From NCBI GenBank assembly GCA_963575745.1, contig CAUYUJ010008142.1:1-42083 (forward strand): a stretch of 42,083 nucleotides of DNA, given 5' to 3'. Origin of the DNA: Prorocentrum cordatum (lineage: Eukaryota; Sar; Dinophyceae; Prorocentrales; Prorocentraceae). The notes beneath the pieces were generated by a model. It did no database searches, had not been told where the DNA came from, and worked only from the letters and a program-made list of their open reading frames with translations. Numbering within the stretch: position 1 is the first letter of the stretch; the number at the start of each line of letters is the position of its first letter. This document shows, piece after piece, positions 19,060-27,640 of this stretch. The position numbers were made by a program, and so were the translations under genes.

Positions 19060-19290
19060 ATGATGGTCCACCTGAAACGTGGAATAGCACTCAGCGAGCA
19101 GTATGCTGGCAAGGGGACCGGAATGGGCGCCTTTTCCAAGATCGTCAAAGCGTTGGGCATGTCAGGTATGCTCGACGGGCCCAACGGCGACGACGACTCG
19201 AAGATGCACATGGCAGTGTCGGTGGAGATCAAAAAGCACGCCCAAAAGGCTTGGTTAACACAAACCCACAGTCCTGACGTTCCTCTTCCC
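19060..19290 (+). CDS. C5-cytosine DNA methyltransferase, exon with motif I
   Basis: The frame reads RGIALSEQYAGKGTGMGAF and FSKIVKALGM, then MHMAVSVEIKKHAQKAWL. ALSEQYAGKGTG is the S-adenosylmethionine-binding motif I (usual form 'FaGiGg'), and VEIKKHAQ is the following acidic strand (motif II, 'E.d..a'). After about TQTH (19260) the frame loses coding character and stops at TAG 19342-19344, so an intron of about 450 bp probably follows. The ATG at 19060 may be internal if the upstream exon is real. Acting in the nucleus on DNA cytosine is expected from the family. The element could use it to methylate its own or target DNA (inference). Confidence 0.7.
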
Positions 19291-19344
19291 TCTTGGGCCT
19301 TTCCATGTGAGACGACTCCTGGATCCACATGGGATCTCCCGTAG

Positions 19345-19744
19345 CTTTCTCTGTGCTTTCTTTGACGGGCGGCACCAGGAGACAACATGAAACACAAATA
19401 ACAATGGTACTTTCGGGAGTAAGCTGTTTGCGATAGTCCGTGGATCACCATGCACGAGAATGTATGAAATGCTCTTGTGTTCGGGCCCCTGGGGATCTTC
19501 AGGGGGACATGCGGGGGCAGGGGCGACAAAAAAACAAATATAAAAGGATGCTTTTGGCGCGGCCCTCTTGGCATCGCTTTGGGAACCTACTCACCTCCCT
19601 TTTCCTTTTCCTGCTCCTGCTCCTGTGCTTCTTCCTGCCCATCCGTTGCTGCCACCTGCTGCACTGCTGAGGGAGGTAGGAGGGAGGTAGGAGGGAGGGA
19701 TGGAGGGAGGGATGGAGGGAGAGGGGAGGAAGAGAGGAAGGAAA
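19345..19744. other. probable intron of the methyltransferase with purine tract
   Basis: Non-coding in character. 19670-19740 is a GGGAGGTAGGAGGGAGG tract preceding the next coding exon, as in other gaps of this element. A CTCCTGCTCCTG pyrimidine stretch lies at 19600-19635. Confidence 0.6.
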
Positions 19745-20356
19745 CTTACGCCGCTTGAGGCGATTCTTGCCCACGGCCCTGGTTCGCGGCCGGCTCGCCT
19801 GGTGGCGGATCTGAACGACTTCCTCAGTGATTCGATGAGGCGGACGCTGGACGAGCTGGAGCCAGACCCCGCAGATGACGTCGCTACGAAAGAGCAACAG
19901 TACATCCGCATGAACGAGGCTTTACAGAACGACCTGTCCAACGCATTCCGTCAAGAGGTACCCTGTGTGAACCAGAACGACGGATCTACACCGCCAGACA
20001 GAGCCGACTCGACCATGCCTTTAGATGCTTTTGATGGCGTTCACCTTGACAAGACCGGATGCGGGGGGAGTCGCCCGCTGACTATATGGATTGCTGGTAC
20101 AACATGCACTGACCACAGCAAGCGTGGAAAGCTTGCCAAAAAGGCAGGCGCCAGCATGCGGCCTTGGCATATTTGGTGTGGGCTCGTGAAGCACAAGAAG
20201 CCCTTAATTGTCGTGCAAGAGATTACTCCTTCGCCTGATACGCGTAGGATGCTTCACCGAGAACTACATGACCTCTACGCAATTCAAGGCTTTGCCGACA
20301 ATCCGCCTAGTCCCATCAGCACTCAGAATGTTGGCGCACGCTCGTGTCGAATGTGA
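19745..20356 (+). CDS. C5-cytosine DNA methyltransferase, catalytic exon (motifs III, IV, VI)
   Basis: The frame includes ARLVADLNDFLSDSMRRTLD (motif III-like 'vf.Di'), an acidic linker, then PLTIWIAGTTCTDHSKRGK, in which the Cys at 20105-20107 occupies the position of the catalytic cysteine of motif IV. RPWHIWCGLVKHKKP and LIVVQEITPSP follow; the Glu at 20219-20221 matches the E of motif VI ('ENV'). The usual Pro before the catalytic Cys is Thr here. Order and spacing of motifs I-III-IV-VI match C5 methyltransferases rather than N-methyltransferases. The frame closes at TGA 20354-20356. Splicing before that (after about TQNVG) is likely because motif VIII resumes in another frame. Related methyltransferases have been reported in dinoflagellate retrotransposons; here the gene lies in a TIR element. 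Confidence 0.8.
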   Translation, partial: LTPLEAILAHGPGSRPARLVADLNDFLSDSMRRTLDELEPDPADDVATKEQQYIRMNEALQNDLSNAFRQEVPCVNQNDGSTPPDRADSTMPLDAFDGVHLDKTGCGGSRPLTIWIAGTTCTDHSKRGKLAKKAGASMRPWHIWCGLVKHKKPLIVVQEITPSPDTRRMLHRELHDLYAIQGFADNPPSPISTQNVGARSCRM

Positions 20357-20469
20357 TCGGCGCGGAATTTGCCTGGGCAATTTTGGGCAAATGTCATTCC
20401 TAGATGTCAGAAAGATGTAGCAGGTAGTGTTACGAGCCAGGCACGCCTGACAGGCGTAATCGGATCACC

Positions 20470-21468
20470 TTCGCTGTCTTGTCACCCGTCGACCTTGGGT
20501 ACCCCCTGCAGCGGGAGCGCCAATTTGCCATAATGACTCTTAAGGGCAAAGTCTCATTGAAATGCGGTTGGGACACATTCTTTCATGTATATGGCCGTCA
20601 AGTTGTTTGCTCGGCGGATTTGTTATGGACTGCTACTCCTGAATACACGCGCACTGTGATGCAGAACAAAGCCCGCTCGCAAGGACATGAATGCCCCAAC
20701 TTACACTCTCCGCCGTTGCTCAACTGCTTGGCGCCATATGAGAAGGTGCACTACCACGACTATGCAGAGCATGCTGCTCAGTTTCAAGGACTTGATGGCT
20801 CGTACTTCTTCGATGTGGTCCAGAACGAACGTTTCGGCACAAAATCGCCGTTCATCCCCTGCCTTGTGCATCACGGCACCCTCATTAACTATAAAGCCCA
20901 GGAAATCGCCGGAGGTCTACAGCATCTGGCGATCATGGGCGAAGCGGTCTTTCCTCATCAACTGCAGGACTGGACGCAAACTCACGAAACGGACGGAGGA
21001 GGGAACGGAGGACGAGGAGGAGGAGAAAAGGCAGGAGAAGGAAAAGCAAGAGGAGGAAAAGAGGAGGGCAGCGCCCTCTCTGTTTTGGTCCCCAAGGACA
21101 ACCAGTTCGGATGCACTTTCGAAGACTTGAACTGCGTGTCCGACAACGAATGGAAGGATCTTGCGGGCAACGCCATCCACGAACCAACTTTGGGAATGAT
21201 TCTCATGTTCATCTTATGCAATGTGACCTGGGACGATGAGGAGTCCGCGCAGGGGACGCCGTCGGAGTTGGAGGCTGAGACCATCATTTCTAACGCCCTG
21301 GAACGCATCATCAACGCGTCCGAGTCGTCCGAGTGGGGCAACGACATTTCCACTCCTACGCGGCGTCGCGCCCAGGCTTCAACGCCTGAGCGGCCCACGA
21401 AGCTCAGGAGGAGTTCGTGCTTCAGCCCATCGATTCTCACGCAGCTTGAAAGCTCTGGCAACCACTAA
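20470..21468 (+). CDS. C5-cytosine DNA methyltransferase, target-recognition and motif VIII/X exon
   Basis: It begins near LSPVDLGYPLQRERQFAIM (20475-20535). LQRERQF is motif VIII ('Q.R.R'), and the preceding VDLGYP is a common lead-in. The region CGWDTFFHVYGRQVVCSADL to NYKAQEIAGGLQHLAIMGEA would be the variable target-recognition domain. SDNEWKDLAGNAIHEPTLGM (about 21138-21198) matches motif IX/X ('GNa...p...'). A Gly/Glu/Lys-rich purine tract (20990-21068) is embedded in frame between them and could be an in-frame intron or a disordered loop. After motif X comes an acidic/basic tail, TPTRRRAQASTPERPTKLRR, to TAA 21466-21468. The ATG at 20479 is probably not a start. Together with the two upstream exons this gives all the motifs needed for an active enzyme. 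Confidence 0.8.
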   Translation, partial: FAVLSPVDLGYPLQRERQFAIMTLKGKVSLKCGWDTFFHVYGRQVVCSADLLWTATPEYTRTVMQNKARSQGHECPNLHSPPLLNCLAPYEKVHYHDYAEHAAQFQGLDGSYFFDVVQNERFGTKSPFIPCLVHHGTLINYKAQEIAGGLQHLAIMGEAVFPHQLQDWTQTHETDGGGNGGRGGGEKAGEGKARGGKEEGSALSVLVPKDNQFGCTFEDLNCVSDNEWKDLAGNAIHEPTLGMILMFILCNVTWDDEESAQGTPSELEAETIISNALERIINASESSEWGNDISTPTRRRAQASTPERPTKLRRSSCFSPSILTQLESSGNH

Positions 21469-22395
21469 ATGAGGCTACCCCGGGAGAGTTCAGAGGCTTG
21501 TCTGCTATCAACCTTTTTTGGCCAGGTGAGTTTGTGGGTTCGACTCGTCCCTGGTCCAAGACGCGCAGTCCGCAGTGGCCAGAGTAGCAAACGCACTGCA
21601 GCTGCGCCAGCCGCGTCGCGCTGGCCTGGCACGTTGAGACAAGCAGCACTCTGTCCCAGTGGCGAATCGACAAGGGGGCCTTGTTAGAGGGCAATGCTGG
21701 CAACAAAACAAGAAGGAGAGTGGCAGATCGGGGAAGGAGGAAGCGTAGGAGGACGAGGAGGAGAGAAGGAGGAACTGAAGAGGAGGAGAGAAGGAGGAGG
21801 AACAGGCAGAGTAGGATCAGCATGATGAGAAGCAGGATGAGGACGAACAGAAGGAGGAGGAGCAGAAGAGGGCCGAACCCCGAACCGCCATCATTCCCGA
21901 TCCTCCCATCAACCTTCATCCAACTCCCAACTCCTCCCTCTCCCCCTCCGCCTCCTCCTCCTCATCTTCCTCCTTCCCCTCCGAAGTTTAATGTTTCCAA
22001 TGGCGGCTTGGTTGCATCGCGGAGGCTACTCTACGGACGACGGAAGTGTCAGTAAACCATTAGTAACGCGGGCGCAGCCTCAGGCCCCCTTGAGCCCGTC
22101 AGGCCCTGCTTGGTATCAAAGTAGAACTTTGATGTACTTTGACTTCAGGAGATCTTCTGAGAGGGACGTGTGGACTTCTGAGGATGGGGACCTTTGATTT
22201 GGGAATCAGTAGGTGTATTGCAACATCATTGATAAATTTTGGACTGTCTAGCGGTCCTGCTCCTTCGACTGCTTTGCCGTACTCTACAGCTTCTTTGGCC
22301 GAGGGCAATTGCAAGTTGCTAGCGGCCTTCTTTTCTCTATTGTAATCCCGATTTGTGGTATCTACTTCAATCTACCACACATTCGGCACATCAGC
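21469..22395. other. spacer between methyltransferase and third gene
   Basis: 21700-21870 is a GAGGAGGAG-type purine tract, and 21930-21985 is CTCC-rich. 22090-22395 is lower in GC and may be the leader of the next gene. TCAAAG/CTTTGA inverted pieces occur at 22117-22135. No gene was recognised. Confidence 0.5.
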
Positions 22396-24330
22396 ATGAG
22401 CGTCGAAGGCGAGGATTTCGTATTCAATGACGGGATGGCTGTAGAGGAACAGGATCCCAGCCCGGCACCGGCACCTGCGGCTGTCAAGATGTGTGCTACA
22501 GGGTGTGGTAATGAAGCAGTTAAGTCCTCATCATTTTGTCGTGTGCATAAGAAGACTGTTGATAACGTGACGAACGACACGAAGAAGCAGACAGGAGGAT
22601 CTGGAGCCGAGTGGAAGCAATTCCAACAGGAGAAAAAGGAGCTCTCGTCTAATTTTCTCAGCATGATCGTGCAGGCCGCCGCAGTGAAGTCTGGAGGAGG
22701 GCGCGGTGTTGCAACTCCCCCATTCAATGCGCTCCAGGCAATGCAGATTGACTCGAAGGTGAACCGCGACCTGTCGGGCCGCAAGAAGGCGTGGAAAACG
22801 TTCATCGGCTTCTCGAACCTCATGAAGCAGGAGCTGGGATGGACTCCCGCGCGCTGTCAGAGTGAATGGGAGCACTTGCAGCGCCAACCAGACGTCGACA
22901 AGGATGTAACCAAGGATCGAATCACAGGGGAGACTATCGATTGGCTACTCGTCGACGTCGAGGCATACACGAAGTCAGAAGGCGGAACCGAGCAGAGGTG
23001 CGAGGTTACGAGGTCGTGTGCCATGAAGAAGAAGTTCACTTCAGACGATTTCGACAAGGCGAAGAACAGCATCCAGATGACTATGGTTGGGCGACCTAGT
23101 TCTACTGCCAGCACTGCCAGCGCCCTCCCAAGTGGCTCCCAACCACCGCTTGACGGAGGCGTCCGCGTAGCGCTACCATCAGCGTCAGCCGCCCCGATCG
23201 AAGACGTTGAGGCAGGTCCAGAGGATACTACGGTATTGGGAGGCCGCGGGCGTGGCAAGGCTGGACGCAGAGAGACGACGGCAGACGGTGACGGAGATGG
23301 TAAGACGAAATCCAAGAGAGCAAGGAAGGTGTGGGATGCGAGTGAAAAGCTGGCAACGTTCAGGAGGCTGGCAAACGACAAGATTGAGAAGGTGAAGACG
23401 CTTGTCGTAAACGTCCTCCAGAAGTTCGCCGAAGTTGATTCGAAAGCAACGCAGGCCGAGAAGGATGTTCTGTCCGATGAGCTGACCACTGCCAACATCC
23501 GCATCACCCTTTTGTCAGCTGTGTCCTGGGTAGGCAATGACCAAGACATCTTGAATGGCCCTGCCTTTGAAGCGGCAGACAAAATCCCAATCGAAGTGCA
23601 AGAAGTCTGGAAACTGACGAAAGAATTGGTAGAGTACGCGATCACGAAGGCTAAGGACATGGACATCGAGGCTGCATCGAAATTCTTCGACCAAGTGATG
23701 ACTGAATCACTGTACTTGCAGCTCCGCGACAATAGCCACGTGCCGAAGCCCTGTTTGGTACTCATGCTGGTCTACTTTACGTTCTTGGCTCAACCACCCG
23801 CGTCGCGCTTCAAGGCTGGCGAGACGGTCGAACTGTTCATGAAAAACTTCCTCAAGGGCATGAAGTGCGAGCTGAACTTTCATTGCGCCAAGGCGACGTT
23901 TCTGGAAACAGGCTCGACCCTGCCGATCGCCGACCTGGCCAATGTCCCCACCTTGAAGCTGCTGAGCTGCGCCTCCGACTGCGTGAGCGCCAAGGGGGAG
24001 GAGGAGCTCAAACACTTCGAGAGTACTCTAACCCGTTGCATCGATGACGTGAGGGAATTGGCGGCTCAGGGATTTAACGTGCCGATCGCCCCAATCTCTA
24101 CTCGATCTGCCCCACAGTTCGGACCAGAGCCCACCGTGGCCAACCCACTTCTCACCCTGGGGGCAAGGGGGAAACGGATCGCTCCCCACTGGCTCTCTGG
24201 GCGAGGAATGGGTGGGCCACGGTGGACCTCCAGGCGGAGCGCGTCAAGGCCTCTGTCGGGCAATTCAACAAAGCAGTGGGCGGATTGCGAACAGAGGCAC
24301 GGAAAGCGGAACAGAAGAGGCCCTAGGGAT
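22396..24330 (+). CDS. third element protein: zinc motif plus charged helical body
   Basis: The ATG at 22396 is preferred (MSVEGEDFVFNDGMAVEEQD, acidic) over the in-frame ATG at 22309, whose extension is hydrophobic and lies in a leader-like region. Cys-x3-Cys-x10-Cys-x2-His at 22492-22545 (CATGCGNEAVK... FCRVH) is a compact zinc-binding motif. Further on come KAWKTFIGFSNLMKQELGW (about 22785-22845), a Pro/Ser/Ala linker, a basic run KTKSKRARKVW (about 23305) that could be a nuclear signal, and long helical/coiled stretches, including LSSVSWVGN-like and FLAQPPASRFKAGETVELF segments, to about 24130. The frame then appears to switch: WATVDLQAERVKASVGQFNK is in frame 3 at 24208-24267 and meets a TAG at 24324-24326. 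I have the impression that similar zinc-plus-'W' domain proteins are multicopy in dinoflagellates, but I cannot name a family. Confidence 0.6.
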
Positions 24331-24379
24331 TTTCAACGGTCAGTCGCCCATCTGGAAAAGTAAGAGCCCCCTGCCGGGC

Positions 24380-25648
24380 CCAGAAAGAAAAATACGATTT
24401 CCGAAGGGAGGTTGATGAATCAAAGTATGGTTTGCATCCAGATCGAGCTTTGGGCTCCAAGATTTCGATTCTGCATTCCCTGCCTCTGAAAGGCTCAAGG
24501 CTGAGGCGGACACCAAGAAGAGAGAGGATACTCGAACGAGGAATGTGGTGAAAACGTCGCTTGGAGGTGCAACTAGTGGTTCCAAGGGGACACGCTCAAA
24601 TGAGCCGGCCGCTGTCTTCTCGACTACTACGTTGCCTGTCAATCCGATTATGAGCTACGAGACCATGGACGATGCCAAGAAGGTGAACTTGCCACATTTC
24701 GAACCTTTCATTGTGGAGAAAGCGAAAGACCTGATCGACTTGGCCAGCCAGCCGACGATGAAGATGTCCACGGCAACGTTCCAGGCGCAATTCCAGAAGA
24801 CTGAGCAAGCTAAAAATGGAAAGAAAGGGCAGTGTCCAGCACCTCCGGCCGTGTCGAGCAGCGTGGCCCCGCTGATGATCCAGTGCATGCCAATGAACAT
24901 CAAGATGGAGCCAGCCCCCATCGTAAATCAGTGGGGCGCCCTCAGTAATTTGCAGTCAGCTGGGTTCGAATATCTATGTGTCGGCCAACTTCGCTTCACC
25001 TCCACTGGGTGTCGGGAGATCGTCTGCTGCACGTACGATCACGCGTACCACGCGTACGTTGCTTTGAAGACTGCTGCTGGTGAGGACATCGAGCCTTTCA
25101 GCGATACCTTCACCGTTGGTCACCTCGTGGAGAGAATATTGTTGCAGGATCTGCCAGACGAGAGCTTGAAAGTGATCGGCGAGTCTGGCATGCAGTTCTT
25201 CAAGGGTTTGGCTGGAAGTGGCAGCATCTCGTTCATTCCCGCTGGATGGGTTGTCATCGAGCGTGGCGTTGGCCCAGACGCCATCAGCGGCTGGCGCCTC
25301 ACGGTCATTGAGAATGGAAATATACCTCAGCAGGTTGAGCTGTTGAAGTCGCACCTCGCGTCGTACGTGACGACGCCCAACGCTGTACTCAACGAGTTCT
25401 CGAAGATCGAGAAGTCCATCCTCAAGTTCAATTCGGCCAGTGCAGGGCTTCAACGTGCGGCCAGGGAGAGCGGGAATTCGTCAGGCGGCCGGTTCGGCGC
25501 GGCACTGCGCGATGCGATGGAGGTCTCGTCGGACTCCCAGGCGACCGCGTTGACTGACGGGAGCCAGCCGGTCGTTCCGTTGGCTTCCCCCGCCCCGGAG
25601 GCCAAGCAGGGTCAGCCCGTGGGCGGTGGCGGCGGAGACGCCAACTAG
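24380..25648 (+). CDS. third element protein, C-terminal part
   Basis: KYDFRREVDESKYGLHPDRA (frame 3, 24391-24450) appears to continue, one base out of register, into FDSAFPASERLKAEADTKKR (frame 2, from about 24467). Frame 2 is then open to TAG 25646-25648, with an ATG at 24545 that could be a start if this is a separate protein. Visible features: YETMDDAKKVNLPHFEPFIV, LSNLQSAGFEYLCVGQLRFT, TYDHAYHAYVALKTAAGEDI, SGSISFIPAGWVVIERGVGP and a Gly/Ala-rich tail ending GGGGGDAN. No enzyme motif seen. AGFEYLCVGQ... FIPAGW could be a compact beta-rich domain. The two frame changes between 24130 and 24470 may be splice events, decay or base-calling errors. Confidence 0.5.
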
Positions 25649-26629
25649 GTTCGTTTGTTAGAAGGGGCGACGCAGTAGGTGTCGCGTGGGTCTCTCTTCT
25701 TCGAACCCCATGCTCACTTCCTACCTTAACACCCAGCCATCCTCCCTCTTCTTACCCACAGACGTTCAGGCTGCCCCGATTCAGGAGGCTCGTGCTGCGA
25801 CTCGCACTCGTGGGAGAAGGGTGCTCGGTCTTTAGCGCAGGCGCAGACAATCCTTATCCTGCTCCTCCTCCTGATAATTCCTCCGCCGCCTCCCCCCTCC
25901 TCCTCCCTCCCTCCCACTTCTCCTCATCCTCATCCTCCTTGTCCTCCTCCCTCCTCCTCCTCCTCCTCCTCCTCCTCCTCCTGTTCCTCATCCCCTCCTC
26001 CTCCTCCTCTTCCTCCTTCTCCTCCTCCTCCTCCTCCTCCTCCTCCTTCTTATCCTCTTCCCTCCTCGAGTCCTCCTCCTCACCCTCTCCTCCTCCTCCT
26101 CCTCATCATCATCTTCCACCTCCTCATCCTCCTCATCCTCTTCCTCCTCCGACTCTTCCCACTCATTGGTCCTCCTCCCTCCCTCCCTCCCTCCCGCCCT
26201 CCCTCCCTCCCTCCCTCCCTCCCCGCCTGCCTGCCTCCCTCCCACCCTCACCTCCTCCCTGGGGGGATCCTCCCGTCTCGTCCTGTGCTGGCGGCCCGGC
26301 CGGCCGGCGGCCCCAGCGGATGCAGCAGGCAGCAAGCAGGAACTTATCTCTCTTTGTCCTCCGCTCTCCGCTCTGTCTTCTTCCTAACCGCCCTTCCTCC
26401 TTCACTGAATTCCTTTCGCTCCCCTGACTCAACCCTTCCGCTTTCAGCCTGGCCCGCGTTCCCTATGTTTCTTCTCTGCCTCTGTCCCTCCTTTCTCCTT
26501 CCGAGTCTCCTGAGTCAAGAGTGCCCTCAGCCTTACCGTGAACAGTTCTGAACCTGAGTGAGACTGAATTAAAGCTTGCTGGGTGGGTCTGAGTACGAGT
26601 GAGGCTGCCCGCACGCTCGCTATCGAGTT
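25649..26629. other. right subterminal region with CCT-rich tract
   Basis: 25860-26250 is a pyrimidine microsatellite (CTCCTCCTC, then CCTCCCTCCCTC). The flanks are unique. AATTAAA occurs at 26567-26573, possibly by chance, since dinoflagellates lack a clear polyadenylation consensus. No coding region was recognised; the Ser/Pro- and Arg/Glu-rich frames are repeat artefacts. Confidence 0.6.
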
Positions 26630-26653
26630 AGGAGGGCGGGGTGAAATTAACTA
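26630..26653 (-). repeat. right terminal inverted repeat (24 bp)
   Basis: Reads AGGAGGGCGGGGTGAAATTA followed by ACTA. It is the exact reverse complement of 9244-9267 and abuts the second GCGTGGCA. Confidence 0.95.
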
Positions 26654-26661
26654 GCGTGGCA
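26654..26661. other. 8-bp target-site duplication, right copy
   Basis: GCGTGGCA is identical to 9236-9243. The satellite unit continues with CTGTCTCGACACC, the expected next bases of the 90-bp unit. Confidence 0.9.
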
Positions 26662-27435
26662 CTGTCTCGACACCAAAGGGGGTGGGTAGGGGGTGGTCTC
26701 TCAGCTCGGCCGCTACCCACGACACTGGCGTAAAGCCTAGCAGGCGTGGCACTTTCTCGACACCACAAGGGGTGCGCAGGGGGTGGTCTCTCACCGCGGC
26801 CATATCCACGACACTGGCGTACAACCTAGCAGGCGTGGCACTTTCTCGACACCACAGGGGGTGCGCAGGGGGTGTTCTCTCAGCTCGGCCGCTATCCACG
26901 ACACTGGCGCAAAGCCTAGCAGGCGTGGCACTTTCTCGACACCAAAGGGGGTGGGCAGGGGGTGGTCTCTCAGCTCGGCCGCTATCCACGACACTGGCGC
27001 AAAGCCTAGCAGCCGTGGCACTTTCTCGACACCACAGGGGGTGCGGCAGGGGGTGGTCTCTCAGCTCGGCCGCTATCCACGACACTGGCGCAAAGGCTAG
27101 CAGGCGTGGCACTTTCTCGACACCACAGGGGGTGCGGAGGGGGTGGTCTCTCAGCTCGGCCGCTATCCACGACACTGGCGCAAAGCCTAGCAAGCGTGGC
27201 ACTTTCTCGACACCACAGGGGGTGCGCAGGGGGTGGTCTCTCAGCTCGGTCGCTATCCACGACACTGTCGCAAAGCCTAGTAGGCGTGGCACTTTCTCGA
27301 CACCACAGGGGGTGCGCAGGGGGTGGTCTCTCAGTTCGGCCGCTATCCACGACACTGGCGCAAAGCCTAGCAGGCGTGGCACTCTCTCGACACCAAAGGG
27401 GGTGGGCAGAGGGTGGTCTCTCAGCGAGGGCTCAG
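26654..27435. repeat. 90-bp satellite array, right part (about 9 units)
   Basis: Same unit and orientation as 8214-9243, with starts at 26655, 26745, 26834, 26924, 27014, 27105, 27195, 27285 and 27375. Together with the left part this makes about 21 units that were one array before the 17.4-kb insertion. Confidence 0.95.
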
Positions 27436-27452
27436 AACGCAGGATTGCGCAC

Positions 27453-27483
<31 letters not shown>

Positions 27484-27640
27484 TAAGCAAACACATAATA
27501 TTTAATTTAAGTATGTGGGGTTCCTCGGTAGCGTAATTTCACCCAGAGTTAGTCATCACTTAGACGGCCCCGAGAATAACTCATCACTCAGACTCGATCC
27601 GCTCATCAGATGACTCACACACACACACACTGATGTTGAG
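27436..27640. repeat. (TA)n(CA)n run and ACTCATCACTCAGACTC spacer
   Basis: TATATA then CACACA at 27451-27483, an AT-rich spacer, CACTTAGAC/CACTCAGACTC pieces at 27555-27600, and (CA)n at 27617-27630. It resembles the minisatellite spacer preceding the arrays at 8.2 and 35.0 kb. Confidence 0.8.

Larger units (their letters stand above)
9244..26653 (+). mobile_element. 17.4-kb TIR DNA transposon carrying a cytosine methyltransferase
   Basis: Sequence evidence: perfect 24-bp inverted ends (9244-9267 and 26630-26653), an 8-bp direct duplication of the target (9236-9243 and 26654-26661), and insertion inside a 90-bp satellite whose units continue in phase on both sides. All three gene groups inside run on the + strand: a very large multi-exon protein (about 9.7-16.7 kb), a C5-cytosine methyltransferase (about 19.1-21.5 kb) and a zinc-motif/coiled protein (22.4-25.6 kb). 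An AT-rich foldback lies at 17.3-18.4 kb. The 8-bp duplication size is shared by hAT, P and KDZ elements, but neither the ends nor the proteins show the hallmarks of those groups that I know. Perfect ends and an intact duplication suggest a fairly recent insertion. The transposase assignment (the large protein) is inference. Confidence 0.88.

Noticed and set aside
18603-19574. 323-codon - strand frame
   Set aside because: It overlaps the methyltransferase motif I exon on the + strand. Its own sequence is Pro/Ser/Arg-rich with no motif.
22857-23765. 302-codon Ser/Thr/Phe-rich - strand frame
   Set aside because: Antisense shadow of the zinc-motif protein, whose + strand frame has the coherent Cys/His motif and charged helices.
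9244-26653. Assignment of the element to hAT, P, KDZ or Polinton groups
   Set aside because: The 8-bp duplication fits hAT, P and KDZ, but I see no family-specific transposase motifs. Polintons would need a B-type polymerase, a retroviral-type integrase and capsid-like genes, which are absent, and they make 6-bp duplications.
27529-27545. GTAATTTCACCC near the right satellite array, resembling the transposon end
   Set aside because: Only about 11 bases match the 24-bp end, and there is no partner or target duplication. It could be a solo relic but is not supportable.
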